Position numbers and translations under genes: made by a program | DNA from: Naganishia liquefaciens | Taxonomy: Eukaryota; Basidiomycota; Tremellomycetes; Filobasidiales; Filobasidiaceae | Reading direction: 5' to 3' | Length of the DNA: 64,000 nucleotides | Assembly (NCBI GenBank): GCA_013423385.1 | Contig: BLZA01000018.1 | Span: 186,001-250,000 of the forward strand | Shown: positions 21,824 to 37,695 of the stretch, piece by piece | Position numbering within the stretch: position 1 is the stretch's first letter | Layout of the letters: each line of letters begins with the position of its first letter | Notes under the pieces: model-generated | What the model was told of the DNA's origin: nothing | Seen by the model: only the letters and a program-made list of their open reading frames with translations | The model's database searches: none

Positions 21824-24564
21824 ATGGAATGGCTCTCGCAGTCCATCGCTTTTGCCAAGGAGGCTCTCCCGCCCGGCAAGGTCATATCACCAGAGGAGCA
21901 GTATGCCATGAGTATAAAACGTCATGCAAACACCGGTACTGTGAATTCCGTATTGCAGGAAAACGGGAAAAGGAGGAAGGTTCAAGGAAGGGTGAGTGAT
22001 GGTCGGAAAGGGTTACGGGAACTTCAAGCTCACGGCAGCGCGGCACATAGGATGCAGCACCATTAGCAGCTTCGACCACAAACTCAAATAACGGCGCCGA
22101 AGACACTGAACAACATTTATGGTTCCATCCTTCCCATCCTCTTCGAGAAGATCCTCGCGTTACCGCTCGACGGTACAATCACGGATACGACGTTGAGCCG
22201 GGATTCGGCCTGGCGCGTGAAACAAGACTCAAGGGGAAGGGGTCTTGGTCAAGGGAGAAAACCGCGATGGAGCAAGAGCCCGTCAACTATGATCGTGTGA
22301 TCTTTGCAGAACAGGTCTTGAAGCCCGTGTAAGCCGTTCTGTGCGATTTTGATCACATTTATCGCTGATTCCAGACCTGCTAACAGCTATCATTCGCCAT
22401 ACCCGCAAATGAAGCTAAGCACCGAGGTGGAAGTCATCTCGGCGCGTAGAGTGCCAACGAAGGACTATGCAGGTACCGTCGCGAAAAGTGCGTCGACACG
22501 TGATTCCGAAAATGGATCGAGACGGCAGGAACGAGCTTCATCAGAGCGTCGGAGAATGCGCAATGGGTCTAGCAAGACGGCTCGGGAGCGTTCGGGCATT
22601 GATGCGATTTCTCGCCAGGCGAACGTCGAGAACGGAGTGGGCTCCGGTGAAGCCTCACCCGGCCTTTCACCGCTTGATCCGTCTTCCGAGGCAAATGGAC
22701 ATGAAACCACACTGCAACAGAGTGTTGCAGTCCCCGTCCGTCATTCTTCCCGGCAGGTCCTCATCCAAACCCCAGAAGCTTCCGGCTCGGGAACAGTCCC
22801 GATAACTCATAACAGCGTCAATGGCGGCCTCGACCAGTACGGCCTCGAAATCAGCCCCGAGCAAGTATCCAAGAAACGACGTATAGGTACAGATGAGCAG
22901 GAATACGATCCAGATTCCGTTCAAACCACAGCAAGACCGGAGAAATCGATCCGCATGCTTCCTGCTGAGCAGCGAATAGAGTCTGTACCCCTGGAGAACC
23001 AATCAGGGGCCCGGCGACGCCGGCGTGGTAAGATGACAAGCGGGGAGACGCATGACGGGCCGATTGAGGCTACGAGGCCGCTCAGGTCGCTGTGGGTCTG
23101 TGATAAGTGTTTCAAGTTCATGCCGGTCGAGTCTGCGTATGTATCGCATATCGTAAGTGAATTCCAGGCTTGCAAGCTCTTCGGCACTGAGAAAACGTGT
23201 CCATGTTTCGCCAGAAAGAGTGCTCTGTAAACTTTCCGCCGGGGAGAAAAGTTTACGAAAAGTCAAATTGGGGTATCTGGGAGATTGACGGCAAGGTTGA
23301 CAAGGTGCGTCGAGCTCCAGCTAACATATGGCCGGGATCTTACGATTCACGCCGCTTCAGCGTTACTGTCAATTGCTCAGCCTTTTCGGCAAGCTCTTCA
23401 TCGATCACAAGGTTGGTGTGTCGTCGAGAAGCGTCCGTCACGCGTGCTGATCTTCCGCGACTTACAGTCTATCTGCTTTGATGTGAGTGGTGATTTCCCT
23501 TCTGTGCCGCATCGATGGCTCATACTCCTTTGCTTGTCGTCAGGTTGAGGGCTTCTACTATTATGTCCTGACAGACTCGCATCCGAAGCGTGACTACGTA
23601 ATTGGCTATTTCTGCAAAGTAAGTCGAGACGAGAAACGATCGAGGTCACAGGCCCGATATACTCCTTCATCTTGACAGGAAAAGTTCTCAATCGACGATT
23701 TCAATCTTGCCACCATTCTCGTATTTCCGCATGTGCAGCAGTCTGGATTTGGTCGACTCTTGATGGAGTTTAGTGAGTCGTACAAAGATTCTTGCTGATA
23801 AAATCCATCTGATTTCGTTTTCGCTGTAAGGCTATCATTTGACCAAGGACAATCCCAGCCCGGGAACCCCGGAAAGGCCGCTCTCTGTCCTTGGAGCGAG
23901 AAGCTACGAGTCGCTTTGGATGGCGATGCTCGTGCGGTACTTGATTGAGCAATTACTCGATCAGGAGGACGATGCGCCAAAGACAAAGGGCAAGAAGGTT
24001 GATACGTATATGCGCGTGTGGGAAAGACGGAAACGCGTCATCGAGCTCGCAGAGGACACGGATGATTACCTGAATTACGAAGGTCAGAGTTCTTTGTCTT
24101 GGGCACGTCGTCCGTTTGACTGATTACTCCGCGCAGACTTGAGGGCGACGACAGATGAGTTGGAGAGGCAGGAGGAGCAGTTGCCGATCGTCGTTGTCAT
24201 GAGAGCAGAGGAGCTTGCACGTGGATGTCACCTCAAGACCGACGACTTGCTATGTCTCCTTGACGCTCTTGGCGTGCTCGACCATCAACAATCCTTGCGG
24301 AACTCTCCAGATGACACAACCGACAATGGACAATCGCAAACAGCCAACGTCACTAGAGCAATACAAGGGCTCGGAAAGAAGATGGACTTTGTTCAATGGA
24401 GTCGTCGGCAGGTGGCAATTGATTTTGAGCTGATTGTCAAGATTGTGGGGACGTGGCGCATACCTGCGAAACCACTCTTGGATCCGGCGTGCTGTTGGAT
24501 TGACTACTCGGGGGGACCGTTACAGTATCCAGCGTCCAAGAAGAGCGGAATGAGGTATATGTAA
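21824..24564 (+). CDS. MYST-family histone acetyltransferase with Thr at the usual active-site Cys
   Basis: MYST enzymes acetylate histone tails from acetyl-CoA. The start at 21824 gives MEWLSQSIAFAKEALPPG. A following exon has VNYDRVIFAEQVLKP joined to a YHSPYP motif, then a long Ser/Arg-rich linker. The MYST core begins at about 23090. Its C2HC zinc finger (VCDKCFKFMPVESAYVSHI, then KECSV) is followed by PPGRKVYEKSNWGIWEIDG, LFGKLFIDHK, VEGFYYYVLTD, VIGYFCKEKFS and DDFNLATILVFPHV. The acetyl-CoA loop reads QQSGFGRLLMEFSYHL. GTPERPLSVLG keeps the catalytic Glu. In Esa1, Tip60 and MOZ the NLACI-type block carries Cys; here the codon at 23712-23714 is Thr. The C-terminal winged-helix part (ELARGCHLKTDDLL) is present and the gene ends SGMRYM. 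The subfamily (Sas2-like or Sas3-like) is uncertain, and so is the exon structure at 22000-22330. Confidence 0.85.
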
Positions 24565-24743
24565 ATCGGTTATAGTGGTCACCCGAAGATCTACCCCTAT
24601 GTAGTGTCAACTTGTCAAGTACGCCGTATGACGCGCTAAGAAAGGTGATCGGATTCCACGTAAGACTAAGACATTGAGGGGACCTATAGTCGTTTGATTC
24701 GGATGACTGCGTCCCTCATCAACATGCAGAGATCGTAGCCGAC

Positions 24744-26610
24744 ATGCCTTCCTCATCAATCCGCCGTCGCCGCAAAGCGAGCCTCGGCATCGCGCTACTC
24801 ATCCCAGGACTCGCCAATGCTGCACTCATGCATCGCCCCATCTCGAATCATCCGATAGACTTGTACGCGACGCCTCGAGTCGACATCAAGTACCTCAATA
24901 GCTTCCCAATCACTCGCACGGAGGCACATGCATGGAAGAAGCTGATTGCGGACAATGGCTTGCAGGATCCGCAAGCGGAATCCCAGGCCGTCGTTCGCTA
25001 TGATGTTGAAGCGGAAGAGGTGGATGTCGCGATGCTCGGGGATGTCTTTGTCGGTACGAGAGCAAGAGACCCATGGGATGCGACCTCCCAGTCCTTCACA
25101 TGGCGTATACGGCCTGTAACCGCAACAACAGCCTCAAACTCGGAAGCATCAAAGGACGCCTATCCGAGACTATTACAGCTCAGACTACCATCACGTATGG
25201 ATGCGGCAGAGGAGATAGAGGATTGGCTTTGTATGCTGCCGTCGCTGGCAAGTCTCGAGCCCAAGACGATTATCAATGATAGCGCAAGCGTCAAGCAGGC
25301 GGTGGCTCCGGTAGACGCTGAAGCATGTATGCATAGTCTGGATCATCTGAATGGCAAGTGCCTTTATCACCGCGCTGGCTGGTTCACCTATGCGTGAGTA
25401 CATTCGCATGACTGGTTCATGCATGCATGCTGACCATATATCCGCCTAGATACTGCCACGGATCACATATCCGGCAATTCAGAGAAGTCTTGAACCAACA
25501 GACGATTTCTGGGCAAGCGCCCAAAGAGGACGAACACGTAAGCTTCTACTCAACATTAACGGAATAAGAGCTAATCTCGGATAACAGCATGAAGCTTACG
25601 ACCTTGGTGTTTCCCCGGCTACAATCGAGGACCGTCTTACGTACTGGTCCGATGGCTCAGCCGAAATGCAGAACGATCCCGAACTCGAGCTTCAACTCGC
25701 CGGATACGAGTTCGCGCTCGCTGAGTCCTCGCTCGAGCCGGAACTCGAAGTCATACAGAACACGCAGGGCAGGTACCTTGTTCAAAGGTGGTCGGGCGGG
25801 ACGATATGTGATATGACGGGGATGCCAAGGAGGATTGAGATACAGTTCCATTGTCGGATGGGAGGAATCGATGAGATTTCGAGTATCAAGGAGATTGCAA
25901 CGTAAGTCTGTGTGGACAACGGCGTGGAATTGATTTGTGACATCCGCTTCTGCAGGTGCCAATACCTGATGACGATTCATTCCCCGCACCTCTGCTCGTT
26001 GCCGGGCTTCCATATTCCAACCATTGACGATGAACCGGCACAACCCGTGAGATGTCGCCGAATTATTCCAGACAATCAACACGCAAATATTACGGTTACG
26101 GTCAGGCCGCCCAAGCCACACGATACCGAGGAAGAGCACATGGACCGGGTCCGAATCCGTGGTGATGATTTTCCACGCGGATATCCAGTACCGCCACACG
26201 GCGCGGCATGGCAGCTTCGTCAACAGCGCAAGGGCGGCCGCGTCAAGTATCCGTCCATTGAGGCCGACGTCGCGGCGCAGACAGTCGTCGTCAAGGGGGC
26301 GAAGAAGGCACGTAAGAGCGCAAAGGCGATCGAGGCGGAGCAGATGGACGAAGATTCGCACAAAGCATGGCTCGCCGAGGAGCGAGCCAAGAAGATCGCG
26401 TTGCGAGAAAACATAGAACGGGTCGCGGAGGAGACCAAGCGGATTCAACGGGATCTGTGGAATCAGCGGTGGGATGTCAAGGTAGTACGTAAATTCGGGT
26501 GGTTGTTAGGCGTGGACGAGCAAGAGTATAGGGAGTGGTGGGAAGGGATGATGGATGAACTGGAAGAGGAGGATGCACGGGAGAGCGAGAAGCGACGGAT
26601 GAAGGTGTAG
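24744..26610 (+). CDS. YOS9: ER quality-control lectin Yos9/OS-9
   Basis: Yos9/OS-9 reads trimmed N-glycans on misfolded glycoproteins in the ER lumen and hands them to the Hrd1 ubiquitin ligase. The start at 24744 gives MPSSSIRRRRKASLGIALLIPGL, a basic then hydrophobic signal peptide. The family block DLYATPRVDIKYLNSFPI follows. The mannose-6-phosphate-receptor-homology domain spans several exons. It shows CLYHRAGWFTYAYCHGSHIRQF, a Glu/Leu-rich part (ELELQLAGYEFALAES), WSGGTICDMTGMPRRIEIQF with HC next, and ATCQYLMTIHSPHLCSLPGF. The paired Cys and the sugar-contacting Gln/Arg/Glu/Tyr pattern are visible. The C-terminal part after 26100 is charged and coiled-coil-like, and no HDEL-type signal closes the protein. 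Three to four short introns. Confidence 0.9.
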
Positions 26611-26703
26611 GGCGTTGATCTCGCCTTTTGTCTCAGGGTTTGTTCGTGTTTACATTTCATGTTTTGGAATCACACAATGGATTGTGAAAGCATTCTCCGA
26701 GAT

Positions 26704-27690
26704 TTACAGCTTGGGAACCTAGATTGACGGGAATTGTTAAAGTCGTTGCGCCTCTGCAAAACAGCCGACTCACCTTCAAAGTCTTAGAAACCATGGCAGC
26801 ACCCCAAAGCAAGAAGACAAGACTGAGCAGATGAAGTTCTCCCAGTCCGCCATGTTCGCCGAACAATAAGACCGTTCCTCCTGGCAGATCCCCTTGCCTC
26901 CTGACCGCGGCCCAATCGACGGAACGCACACCATGCGAAGCCGCACCCTTCGCACCTTCCACAATCGACGTCACCCATCCCTGTGCGCCTGCAAATTTCC
27001 CTAACTTGACGCATGCGGCCATAAATGCCGTCAATCCGAGACTAGACGGAATGGGTATCCCCGTAAAGTACTTTACGGAACCGGAACCGCCTTTGGGCAT
27101 GAGCGCGACGGTTGCGTTGAATCGCGCAAGACGGGCGAGGCCACAGCAGGCGAAGAAGAGAAGGGAGAGAACGTCAAGCGGAAGACGGAGGCCGAGCGTG
27201 TAGGCGAGTGTTGCAGGCGCAACGCCGAATGAGACCTGAAGTAAGGAGAAAGGCTTTGGTAAATGGTAGACAAAGACGTCACTAAAGAACGCACGAGATC
27301 CGCAAGACTGTCGAGCTCCTGACCTAGCAGACTTCCTCCACCCGTCATTCTCGCAACACGTCCATCAAGGGCATCAAAGCCGAATCCAAGAATCGGGAAC
27401 AAGTGTGCAAGATACAGCGTCCGGATAGCTTCCGCCGAGGGAGCAGCAGGGACGTTGGCGGTGAGTGCAGTGTAGTGAATGCAGAAGAAGATACTGAGCG
27501 TTCCGCATACGGCATTGGAGACAGTGATCAAGTCTGCGAGTCGAAAGTTTCTGACAAGACTGAAGTGCCCGTCGTCGTTGTTGTACTGTCTCAGCAGCTT
27601 CTCTTTTTCCTCCTCAACTGAGGCGCCCCTGCCGGCGGATGTGGTAGACGAGGCAGATCCTCGTTGACGTACTTCTTGAGAGGCAGGCAT
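26704..27690 (-). CDS. CHO1: CDP-diacylglycerol-serine O-phosphatidyltransferase (phosphatidylserine synthase)
   Basis: This ER membrane enzyme joins CDP-diacylglycerol and serine to make phosphatidylserine. The start at 27690 gives MPASQEVRQRGSASST. An in-frame ATG at 27780 would add 30 residues and cannot be excluded. The cytosolic N-terminus leads to HFSLVRNFRLADLITVSNAV. The CDP-alcohol phosphotransferase motif follows: FDALDGRVARM, then G, D and D at the expected spacing (GQELDSLAD). An intron is followed by VSFGVAPATLAYTLGLRLP, LFFACCGLARLARFNATV, and then KYFTGIPIPSSLG. A short last exon after an intron gives KTLKVPKL-stop at 26704. The stop lies 94 bases from that of Yos9, tail to tail. 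Motif and length fit the family well. Confidence 0.93.
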
Positions 27691-27944
27691 GACAATGATA
27701 GAGACGGGCTGATGAGGCGAGGATTTGATCAAAGACCACAAGAGGAACAAGGTCGCTCCTTTCGGACTTGTGTTGCTCATATTATGACGTCGAACGCCTC
27801 GGGCGCACCACGCGGATGCACATGGACGGGACGTTATTGGGTGGCGACAATCTAAGGACGACTCTGCTGTACCTATAAAGCGATACCGCATAGAATTGCT
27901 ACCCACGAATGTGTTGGAGTACAACCAGCATTCTATTGTCCTCA

Positions 27945-30900
27945 TCAAATCGCCGCCATCCGTGCAGCCTTGAACCGCGACAATTTTTTCGGCGCCTGCT
28001 GAGGTTCCACTATCTCTTTCGGCGCTTTCATCCCGCTCGCTTCTACGACATCTTTGCCAAACGTAGTCTTCCTTTCAGAGACTTTACCTGTCGTTGCAGT
28101 CTTTGGGCTGCCGAGAACGGGTGGCGCCTCTACTGGCGGCTCGACATACCCTCCGCCGTTCCGCCGGAATTCTTCTTCCCGCTGCTGTTCTTCGCGAATC
28201 ATTTCCGAAACGTCGCCGCACCGCAACCGGTCAATCATAGCTCTGCGTTGGCGTTTTTCCTCCGCCGCTTGCAGACGAGCAGCCTTTTCCTCGGGTGTAA
28301 GGCTCTCGAGAGATTGATTGTGCTCGTCTTGTTGATCTTCATCACTGTCATCGGCATCCTGCACGACGAGATTGCCATTCTCGAGTTTCCCAATTTTAAT
28401 GGCTGATGCGAGATTCTCGCTGGCTGGTATGACCTGAGGCAAAGAGATCGAGGAGACCCCAGCGACCTCGTCGTCATCATCAGATGAATCTCCCTCAATG
28501 TTTCCGTCTGTAGGGAGCCGCAATCCTTGCATTCCAACGGGAATGATACGTTCACCAAAGGCAACCGGCCCTGTTCGAGGCGGCGCTTCGTCCATACCCG
28601 CTGACAAGGGCACAACCTACTCCGCGAAGGTACAAAGATGAGCACAAAGTATTTCAACCAGATGTTTCAAAGGAACAAACCCACCTCGGTATCCCATTCG
28701 ACCTCTCCATCCGGTCCAAACCTTCCCGTCCATCCACCCAGCCCTGCCCGTCCCAGTGCACTGCGCTTCGCATGGTACGCCAGCGCCGCCTCGCGTGCAA
28801 GCAAGGCCTCATCCATATCAAAGGCATCTTCCCCATCAGAATATTCGAAATCATCAGGCAGGCTGTCCGAGTCTGTAGCTGATCCGGCATTACGGTTCTC
28901 ATCTGCGCGAGGAGTAAGCTCCTCTTGGAGTGCTGATAAGGCGGCGCATCAATCAGCAATCTATGCAAGAGGATACAGAGGGACATACCGATAGTCGAAG
29001 GCGCAACGACGGGTTGCTTGCGTTCCATCACAGCCTCCTTGACGGCTGTTTGTTTCTTGGCATTCGATGGAAACTGCTGAGGGGAGGGCGCAGTTGGTAT
29101 AGGGCCTGATGCGGGCTTTGCAAATGTCGGTGCAGTGGCGGGTACTGTGGCTTTCTCGACGACACTCATCTTCATCGGGTTGACGACACCCGAGGCGCCG
29201 GTCCCTACGGGTGTGATGGGATTTTTTGAGTCCGGCGTTGCGGGCATCGGATCAAAACTGCTGAAATTCATGAGCTGCTCGCGTCTGCTTTGTACCTCAG
29301 CTTTTCGTTGCGAGAATACGCTTTGCTTCTTAGCGCGAACGGGTTTCTCGTGTGCAGGGGCGAGAGGTTGGTGGTATTCAGGTGATTCAACAATGACCGG
29401 TTCTGAAGAAGCTGTGCTCGCCGATGTTGCTGGAGACGGAGTAAGGCTTGCTGAAGTCGGTGTTGCAGTTTTGGTTTGTTTGGACGGCTTGGTGCTGTCC
29501 AAGAATCCCTTCTTGAATCCAGAAAAGACCCCGCTATCGCGAGCCTTCACTGAAGACGCCGTCTTGACCCCAGGCGCCATCTGCGCACTCGAATCCTCGT
29601 CGGGCAGTAATTCGAAACGTGACGGTGTTTCGGTTTCAAAGACGTTTGGTGTACTCGCTGCATGAGGCATGGCCTCTCCCTTTTCATATAGGCGTACCCG
29701 GGTTTGCGGATTGAACGTCACCGATTTGCGGCGCTCCGTGGTGGCAACGCTCTCTGATGCCGTCAACTCCTCGACAAAATTGGAGAGCGCTGTCGAGGTG
29801 ATCGGGTCGAAAGCATCCTTCGCCATTTTTGGGGAGGAAGGGCTCTTGGCTGGATCGCCAGACTGGTTTGAGGGTGGATCGGCTTCCTCTCCGTCAACCT
29901 CGGATACATCCTTCTCCTCCGAATGATCAATCACGGTGCTTCTCACCATGAACCCTGGCTTCCGCGCTGACGTCTTGCCCTTGCTTTTCGTCTGTGGTGA
30001 TTGTGAGAGGGACTCCGGTTCCGGCAGCGGGATCGGTGCAGCATCGCTAGCCAAAGGGGCTGATTTCTTAGGCGCAGCTCGTGTATCGATCGCCTTTCTG
30101 ACTACCTCCTCTTCTTTTCGACTTTTCTTCCCATGAGAGATGTCGTCCCTCTCGTGATCCAAATCTCCCCCATTCTCCTCGTCCTCCCCATCTTCATCAT
30201 CACTGCCAAATAGACTTTCCCGTAGCTTCCTGCGCCGCTCGATAGCCTCCTCTGACCAATAGTCGTCAACTGGCAACAGCTCAACCGGGAAAACTGTCTC
30301 TGTGGTTGTAGTGTTTCCCGTCTTCTCTGACGCATTAGACGCGGAAAGATCCTCTCTGATGTCGAGGAACGGCAATCCCTCTTCATTTAATACCTGGTCA
30401 CCTTGTCAATTATCCCTCTTTCAGGCGACGGATCGTCAAGACCGCCACTCACCGTTCCATCCTGCCCCACCTCTGTCCCCTTGGCAACAGATTCATTTCC
30501 ATCCGAAGTTGCTCCCGCGGCATCGAGCTTCAAGACTTCCTCCATGCTGGTGCCGAATTTGGACAGTGCAGCATTAATGTTTTCCAGTTGCTTGATTGTG
30601 TCTTTAGCGATTACGGGCTGAGCGGCGGCATCTCGTGTGATGGTGCTGGAAAGTTCGGAGGACCCAATTTGTGGCGTGGGGGAAACAGAAGGAGCTCGAT
30701 GCTGTGACGCCGACGGCTCCGAAACCTGCGCAGAATTGGCTGGTCTGACAGGATCTGGCATCTTATTCGTATTTGATGGCGAAGAATCCTTCCGACGCTG
30801 GGGCACCGCGTCACTGTCATCGTGATCAGACGTGTTTACACCCTGACTGCCCATGTTCTGAAGCTCGTGAATCATCCACTCTTGCAGCTGTGCTAGGTTC

Positions 30901-31295
30901 TCGCGCCGCTCCTCTACAGCACGTAATGCTTAACGAAACAACAAGGCAGCTGAGTATCCATCGCAGAGGGAAATAGAGAGGCCATGATACGCACAAGCTT
31001 CTTTCCGACAGAGAAATCCAGAGACTTGTTCGGGCGTCATGTCGACCCAGAACTCATCGTCCAATCGCACCCGAATCATGTTCACTCTAGGTTGAATGGA
31101 TGAGTCAACTGAGGCTTCCTCTTTGATAGAGAGCATCCTTGCAGGCGAAGAGCAGCCGTTGTGTTCTCCGAAAGCAGCCAAGAATTCTGAAAGTGCTGAT
31201 ATACCGATAATCTCCCGTTGAATCCTTTCCTGCAGTGTTGTCAAGTCGTATGGTGTCGGAGATGTGAGCGAATCTTCATTAATTGACGAGGACAT
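27945..31295 (-). CDS. BUD27: Bud27/URI unconventional prefoldin
   Basis: Bud27/URI is an unconventional prefoldin that helps assemble RNA polymerases and bridges to the R2TP chaperone system and TORC1-dependent translation. The start at 31295 gives MSSSINEDSLTSPTP. The first exons carry a prefoldin helix (LTTLQERIQREIIGISALSE), the strand region VRLDDEFWVDMTPEQVSGFL with CRKEA, and a second helix (ALRAVEERRENLAQLQEWMI). A Ser/Asp-rich linker is followed by GLPFLDIRE and a long disordered middle with acidic stretches. The block KSVTFNPQTRVRLYEKGEAM is typical of the fungal DUF3835 region, and VFSQRKAEVQSRREQLM is also present. The C-terminus ends PKKLSRFKAARMA, the usual family tail. About five introns. 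It is divergent from Tah18, with 313 bases between starts. Confidence 0.88.
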
Positions 31296-31608
31296 CGCAG
31301 ACTGGCCTTGAAGGCTAAAAGAGCGCGACCTCCTTGAGACAGTGGTCTTCTGGGTGCGTGTGCTCGAGCGACAGCGAAAATCCTCTACGTTGCAGCATAT
31401 TCGTTCAGGCAAGAAAGGAACGCCGTGCTCAACTGAGACTTCGATCGAAATTTCGAAAGTGGAGGCTAGGTCGCCATGAATGTTACCTTGGATGTATTCT
31501 GCGAATGCATTCGGCTTGGCTGATTCGCTCTGCAACACTCCCTTACGGTATCACCTCGCCCTGTGTATCAAGAGTATACACCACAGGAGGCCAGGCCTTG
31601 AGCTCCTG
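31296..31608. promoter_or_regulatory. Shared divergent promoter region
   Basis: These 313 bases lie between the start codons of Bud27/URI (-) and Tah18 (+). No specific site was recognised. Confidence 0.4.
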
Positions 31609-34150
31609 ATGTCTACCTCCGATTCCCTCGACGAGGATGACCTCCCCTCTCGGATCCTCATCCTCTACGCTTCGGAAACCGGCAATGCGCAGGATATCGC
31701 CGAACGAACTGGACGGGAGGTCAGACGCAGGGGCGGACGGTGTACGGTACAGAGCATGGTAGAATTCGATATTGTGAGCAGCCTTTTTCTCCCAACATGA
31801 CACCGCGCGCTGGAGCTGACCAACGATCTGTTCTTACGTCATGTAGCAAGAGCTTCCTCATACTCCATTGCTCATCCTTATCAATTCGACTCATGGAAGA
31901 GGCCAGCCCCCTCCAGACATGGTATCCCTCTGGTCGGCTCTCCTTAGAAGCGGTCTTCCATCGGATATCCTTGAAGGTCGGCTCATCATCCGTTGATATT
32001 GTGTTCAGGCGCATTACTCATGTTTCAACACTGCCAGACGTCAATTTCGCCATCTATGGTCTCGGCGACTCCTCGTACGAAAAGTTTTGCTTCGCTGGAA
32101 AGATTCTCGCTCGTCGAATGATCAGCTTGGGCGCGCGACTTGTAGCGGTTCCCCTTTCAAGCAATGCCCCAAGTGGGGACTCGCTTGAGACTGAGTTCGC
32201 ACGGAAGATCGACATCGGAAAGGGTGAAGTAGATGAGGACGACGAATTCGAGAAGAGAGGCTGTCTGGCGTGGGGGGATGAGCGAGCTCCTGATGGGTGA
32301 GAATGTCCGGTCGCCTTCTGAACGACGTAGCTAAAACCTGCCAAAATAGCCTGGAAGAAACATTTCTTCCTTGGTTGGAGAAGACAATGTCAGCAATGAT
32401 ACCTCTGCTACATCCCCCAGTATCGAAAGAAATTCAGGCGCCCCCAATCGTAGCTCTCCCTCAACCGCTATATCGTTTGGAGAATGTAGACTCCGCGGCG
32501 ACAATACATGTCGCTTCTTCACACGGCACTCCGGCATCGGACGGAAAGAAAGTCAAGGCTTCCATTGAGGATGACGATGACGTTCTTCAACCCGGATGGC
32601 TGTGGACGACTTTGAAGACAAACAAGCGGGTGACAGCCGAAGGATGGTTTCAGGATGTACGGGAGATCGATCTGAACCTGGAACCGCCAGTGGCGTGGGT
32701 CTTGCTGCTCTTTTGTATTCGCCTGATGTTGACTCTCCTCGTGCAGGTATGACCCGGGATCTATATGCTCACTCAAGCCGCAAAGTTCGGAAGAAGAGAT
32801 CCAGACGTTTCTGAGCCTGAATGGTCTTGAAGACGCAGCAGATCAGCCATTTGTTATACGTCCTCTAAATCCTGGTAAGCCAAGATCTTATCCGACCCAA
32901 AATAATGCTGAGTCTGTTCAGACCAGCCGATCCCGTTGCATCTCCCGCGGAGCAAGCCAACAACATTAAGGCGTATCTTGCGCGATCATGTGGATGTCCG
33001 ACAGTCGCCCAGGAAGTCGTTCTTTGAATGGATGGCTCGCTTTACGGAAAGTGATCTGGAAAGGGAACGGTTGGAAGAGTTTCTAGCAGATCCTGTGAGC
33101 AGACGTCTGGGTGGGCGAAGGGAGAGGATACTGATTTGCGAGTCGCATTAGGACGAGATCCATACGTATGCTACCAAATCCCGACGAACCCTTCTGGAAA
33201 CCCTAGCGGATTTCCGATCGACTAAGATTCCGCTCAGTTATATTTTGGAAGTGTTGCCGCCACTACGACGTCGACAGTTCTCGATAGCGTCTTCGTCAAA
33301 GGTGAGTGCTGGCGACGTCGCTTGCGGACTCGGCTGACACGTGGGCAGGTGCATCCAGGGGAGATTCAGCTGCTTGTGGGACTTGTGGAATACAAGACGA
33401 ATCTCAAAATCCGACGAAAGGGCTTGTTGTCCAGTTGGCTCAAAGATCTGCCGGAGGGATATCGTATACCGATCAAGATTGATGCCCCGACCCTATTCTT
33501 GCCGAAGGAGAGTAAAAGTGTGCCTGTCATCTTGGTTGGTCCGGGAACGGGTGTGGCCCCAATGAGGGCGTTTGTGGAGGAGCGGATCCGAACAGGGGCT
33601 GCCAGAGGTTGGTTCCTTCTGCCTGTCCGGATCGTAAGCTGATGTTCTGTACTCCAAGATACCGCCATATATTTTGGGTGCCGAAGCAAGCAACAGGATT
33701 TCTACTACGCAGATGAATGGGACGAGATGCGCAAAACGGGAGTCACTGTCAGGATAGCCTTTTCACGAGATCAGGCACGTATATCGATAGTTACTGGCAG
33801 CATAGCGCTCAACTGACTGGTCTTCCGATTTACAGGACGAAAAGCTATATGTCCAGGATTTGATCAAGCAGGACGCGAAAAGGATGAAGGAATGGATTTT
33901 TGATCGGGGAGGTAACGTCTATATTTCTGGGTACGCCATGCGACCGAGACAAGCAATCGAACCTTTGGCTGACCTGAATGCAACGATTGCCTTCAGGTCG
34001 TCAAACGCCATGCCGAAGGCTGTAAGAGCCGCGATCGCTTGGAGCATCTCCACAGAATCGGGCGAGGGCATCCTTGACAGGGAGGCTGCAGACAGATATG
34101 TCGAAGACATGTTCATGAGCGGGAAGCGGGGGGGTGAGGAAAGCTGGTAG
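31609..34150 (+). CDS. TAH18: Tah18/NDOR1 NADPH-dependent diflavin oxidoreductase
   Basis: Tah18 passes electrons from NADPH through FAD and FMN to Dre2 in cytosolic iron-sulphur cluster assembly. The start at 31609 gives MSTSDSLDEDDLPSR. The flavodoxin domain follows with ILILYASETGNAQDIAERTG, LLILINSTHGRGQPP, and NFAIYGLGDSSYEKF. The FAD domain has FFEWMARFTESDLERERLEE, SYILEVLPPLRRRQFSIASS (the RQFS FAD motif) and VGLVEYKT. The NADPH domain has PVILVGPGTGVAPMRAFVEE and, after introns, YFGCRSKQQDFYYADEW, RIAFSRDQDEKLYVQDLI and GNVYISG. The C-terminal aromatic residue typical of such reductases is Trp, in EESW-stop. About seven introns. All expected flavin and NADPH motifs are visible. Confidence 0.93.
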
Positions 34151-34507
34151 AGTATAGCATCAGATCCTGCAGATAGTCAGAGGTATCGAAAGTTGTATGA
34201 ATCGATCCCCCGGGTTGCAATCATTACGGAGCGAATCGGCCGTCAGGGATTCACGCGTTTCAGCTTAATTTAGCGCGCGGGAAGTCCGATTTTTGGTGTT
34301 CCGGTTCGATCACACAGCGTCCAGTATCGGCATCAAGCCGTATTACGAGTCGGATCTCCTGGATTTGAAGTGGTGAGAGCCACTGGTGAAACTCGAGAGA
34401 AGCGAGCTAAATACAGGGCAGCATTAAATCGTTACGCGTACATTGGCATATTCAACCAGAACCTCGACACTGCCGAGCGCCAACGACGCCGGACCCAACA
34501 TTCTAGT

Positions 34508-37246
<2,739 letters not shown>

Positions 37247-37695
37247 TGCCAGAGAAGGCTGTAGAATGGGCTCGTTGCATGAGTTCTTTGGACCAGATGT
37301 CATGATGAACAGTCCAGGACGTTTTTCACGGTTATTCTGAACACGCGTGGTAGGCGTGTGACCGTTGCAGACTGCAGGTCGCAGGCGCACAATGTGATCT
37401 CGTGGGCGAAGGCGTTGACTTGTAGCATACTCGGCCCGTTTTGAAATCCATTGTCTCGCGCACGCCATGTGTTCCTCCTCAGCGATGTACAATAGGCGGA
37501 AGTCTTCGCGCGGTACAAGCTTGGATCTGCGGGCCGGGCAAACGCTTAGATGAGCCACGTGACACGATCTTGGCCCCGCATTCTTAGAGGCCCCGGCTTT
37601 TGGATATCGACATGCATGTTCGCACAGCTTGCTCTTCTCCTCACATTGATCTTCTTTAGGCGGCTTACGCTCCATCGAATGCATCAAATCACACA
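37247..37695. other. Intergenic region
   Basis: This lies between Gem1 and the Zn2Cys6 gene, both on the plus strand. It should hold the promoter of the latter. No further feature was recognised. Confidence 0.35.

Noticed and set aside
34300-34330. GGTTCGATC resembling a tRNA T-loop
   Set aside because: No matching acceptor stem, D-arm or anticodon arm could be found around it.
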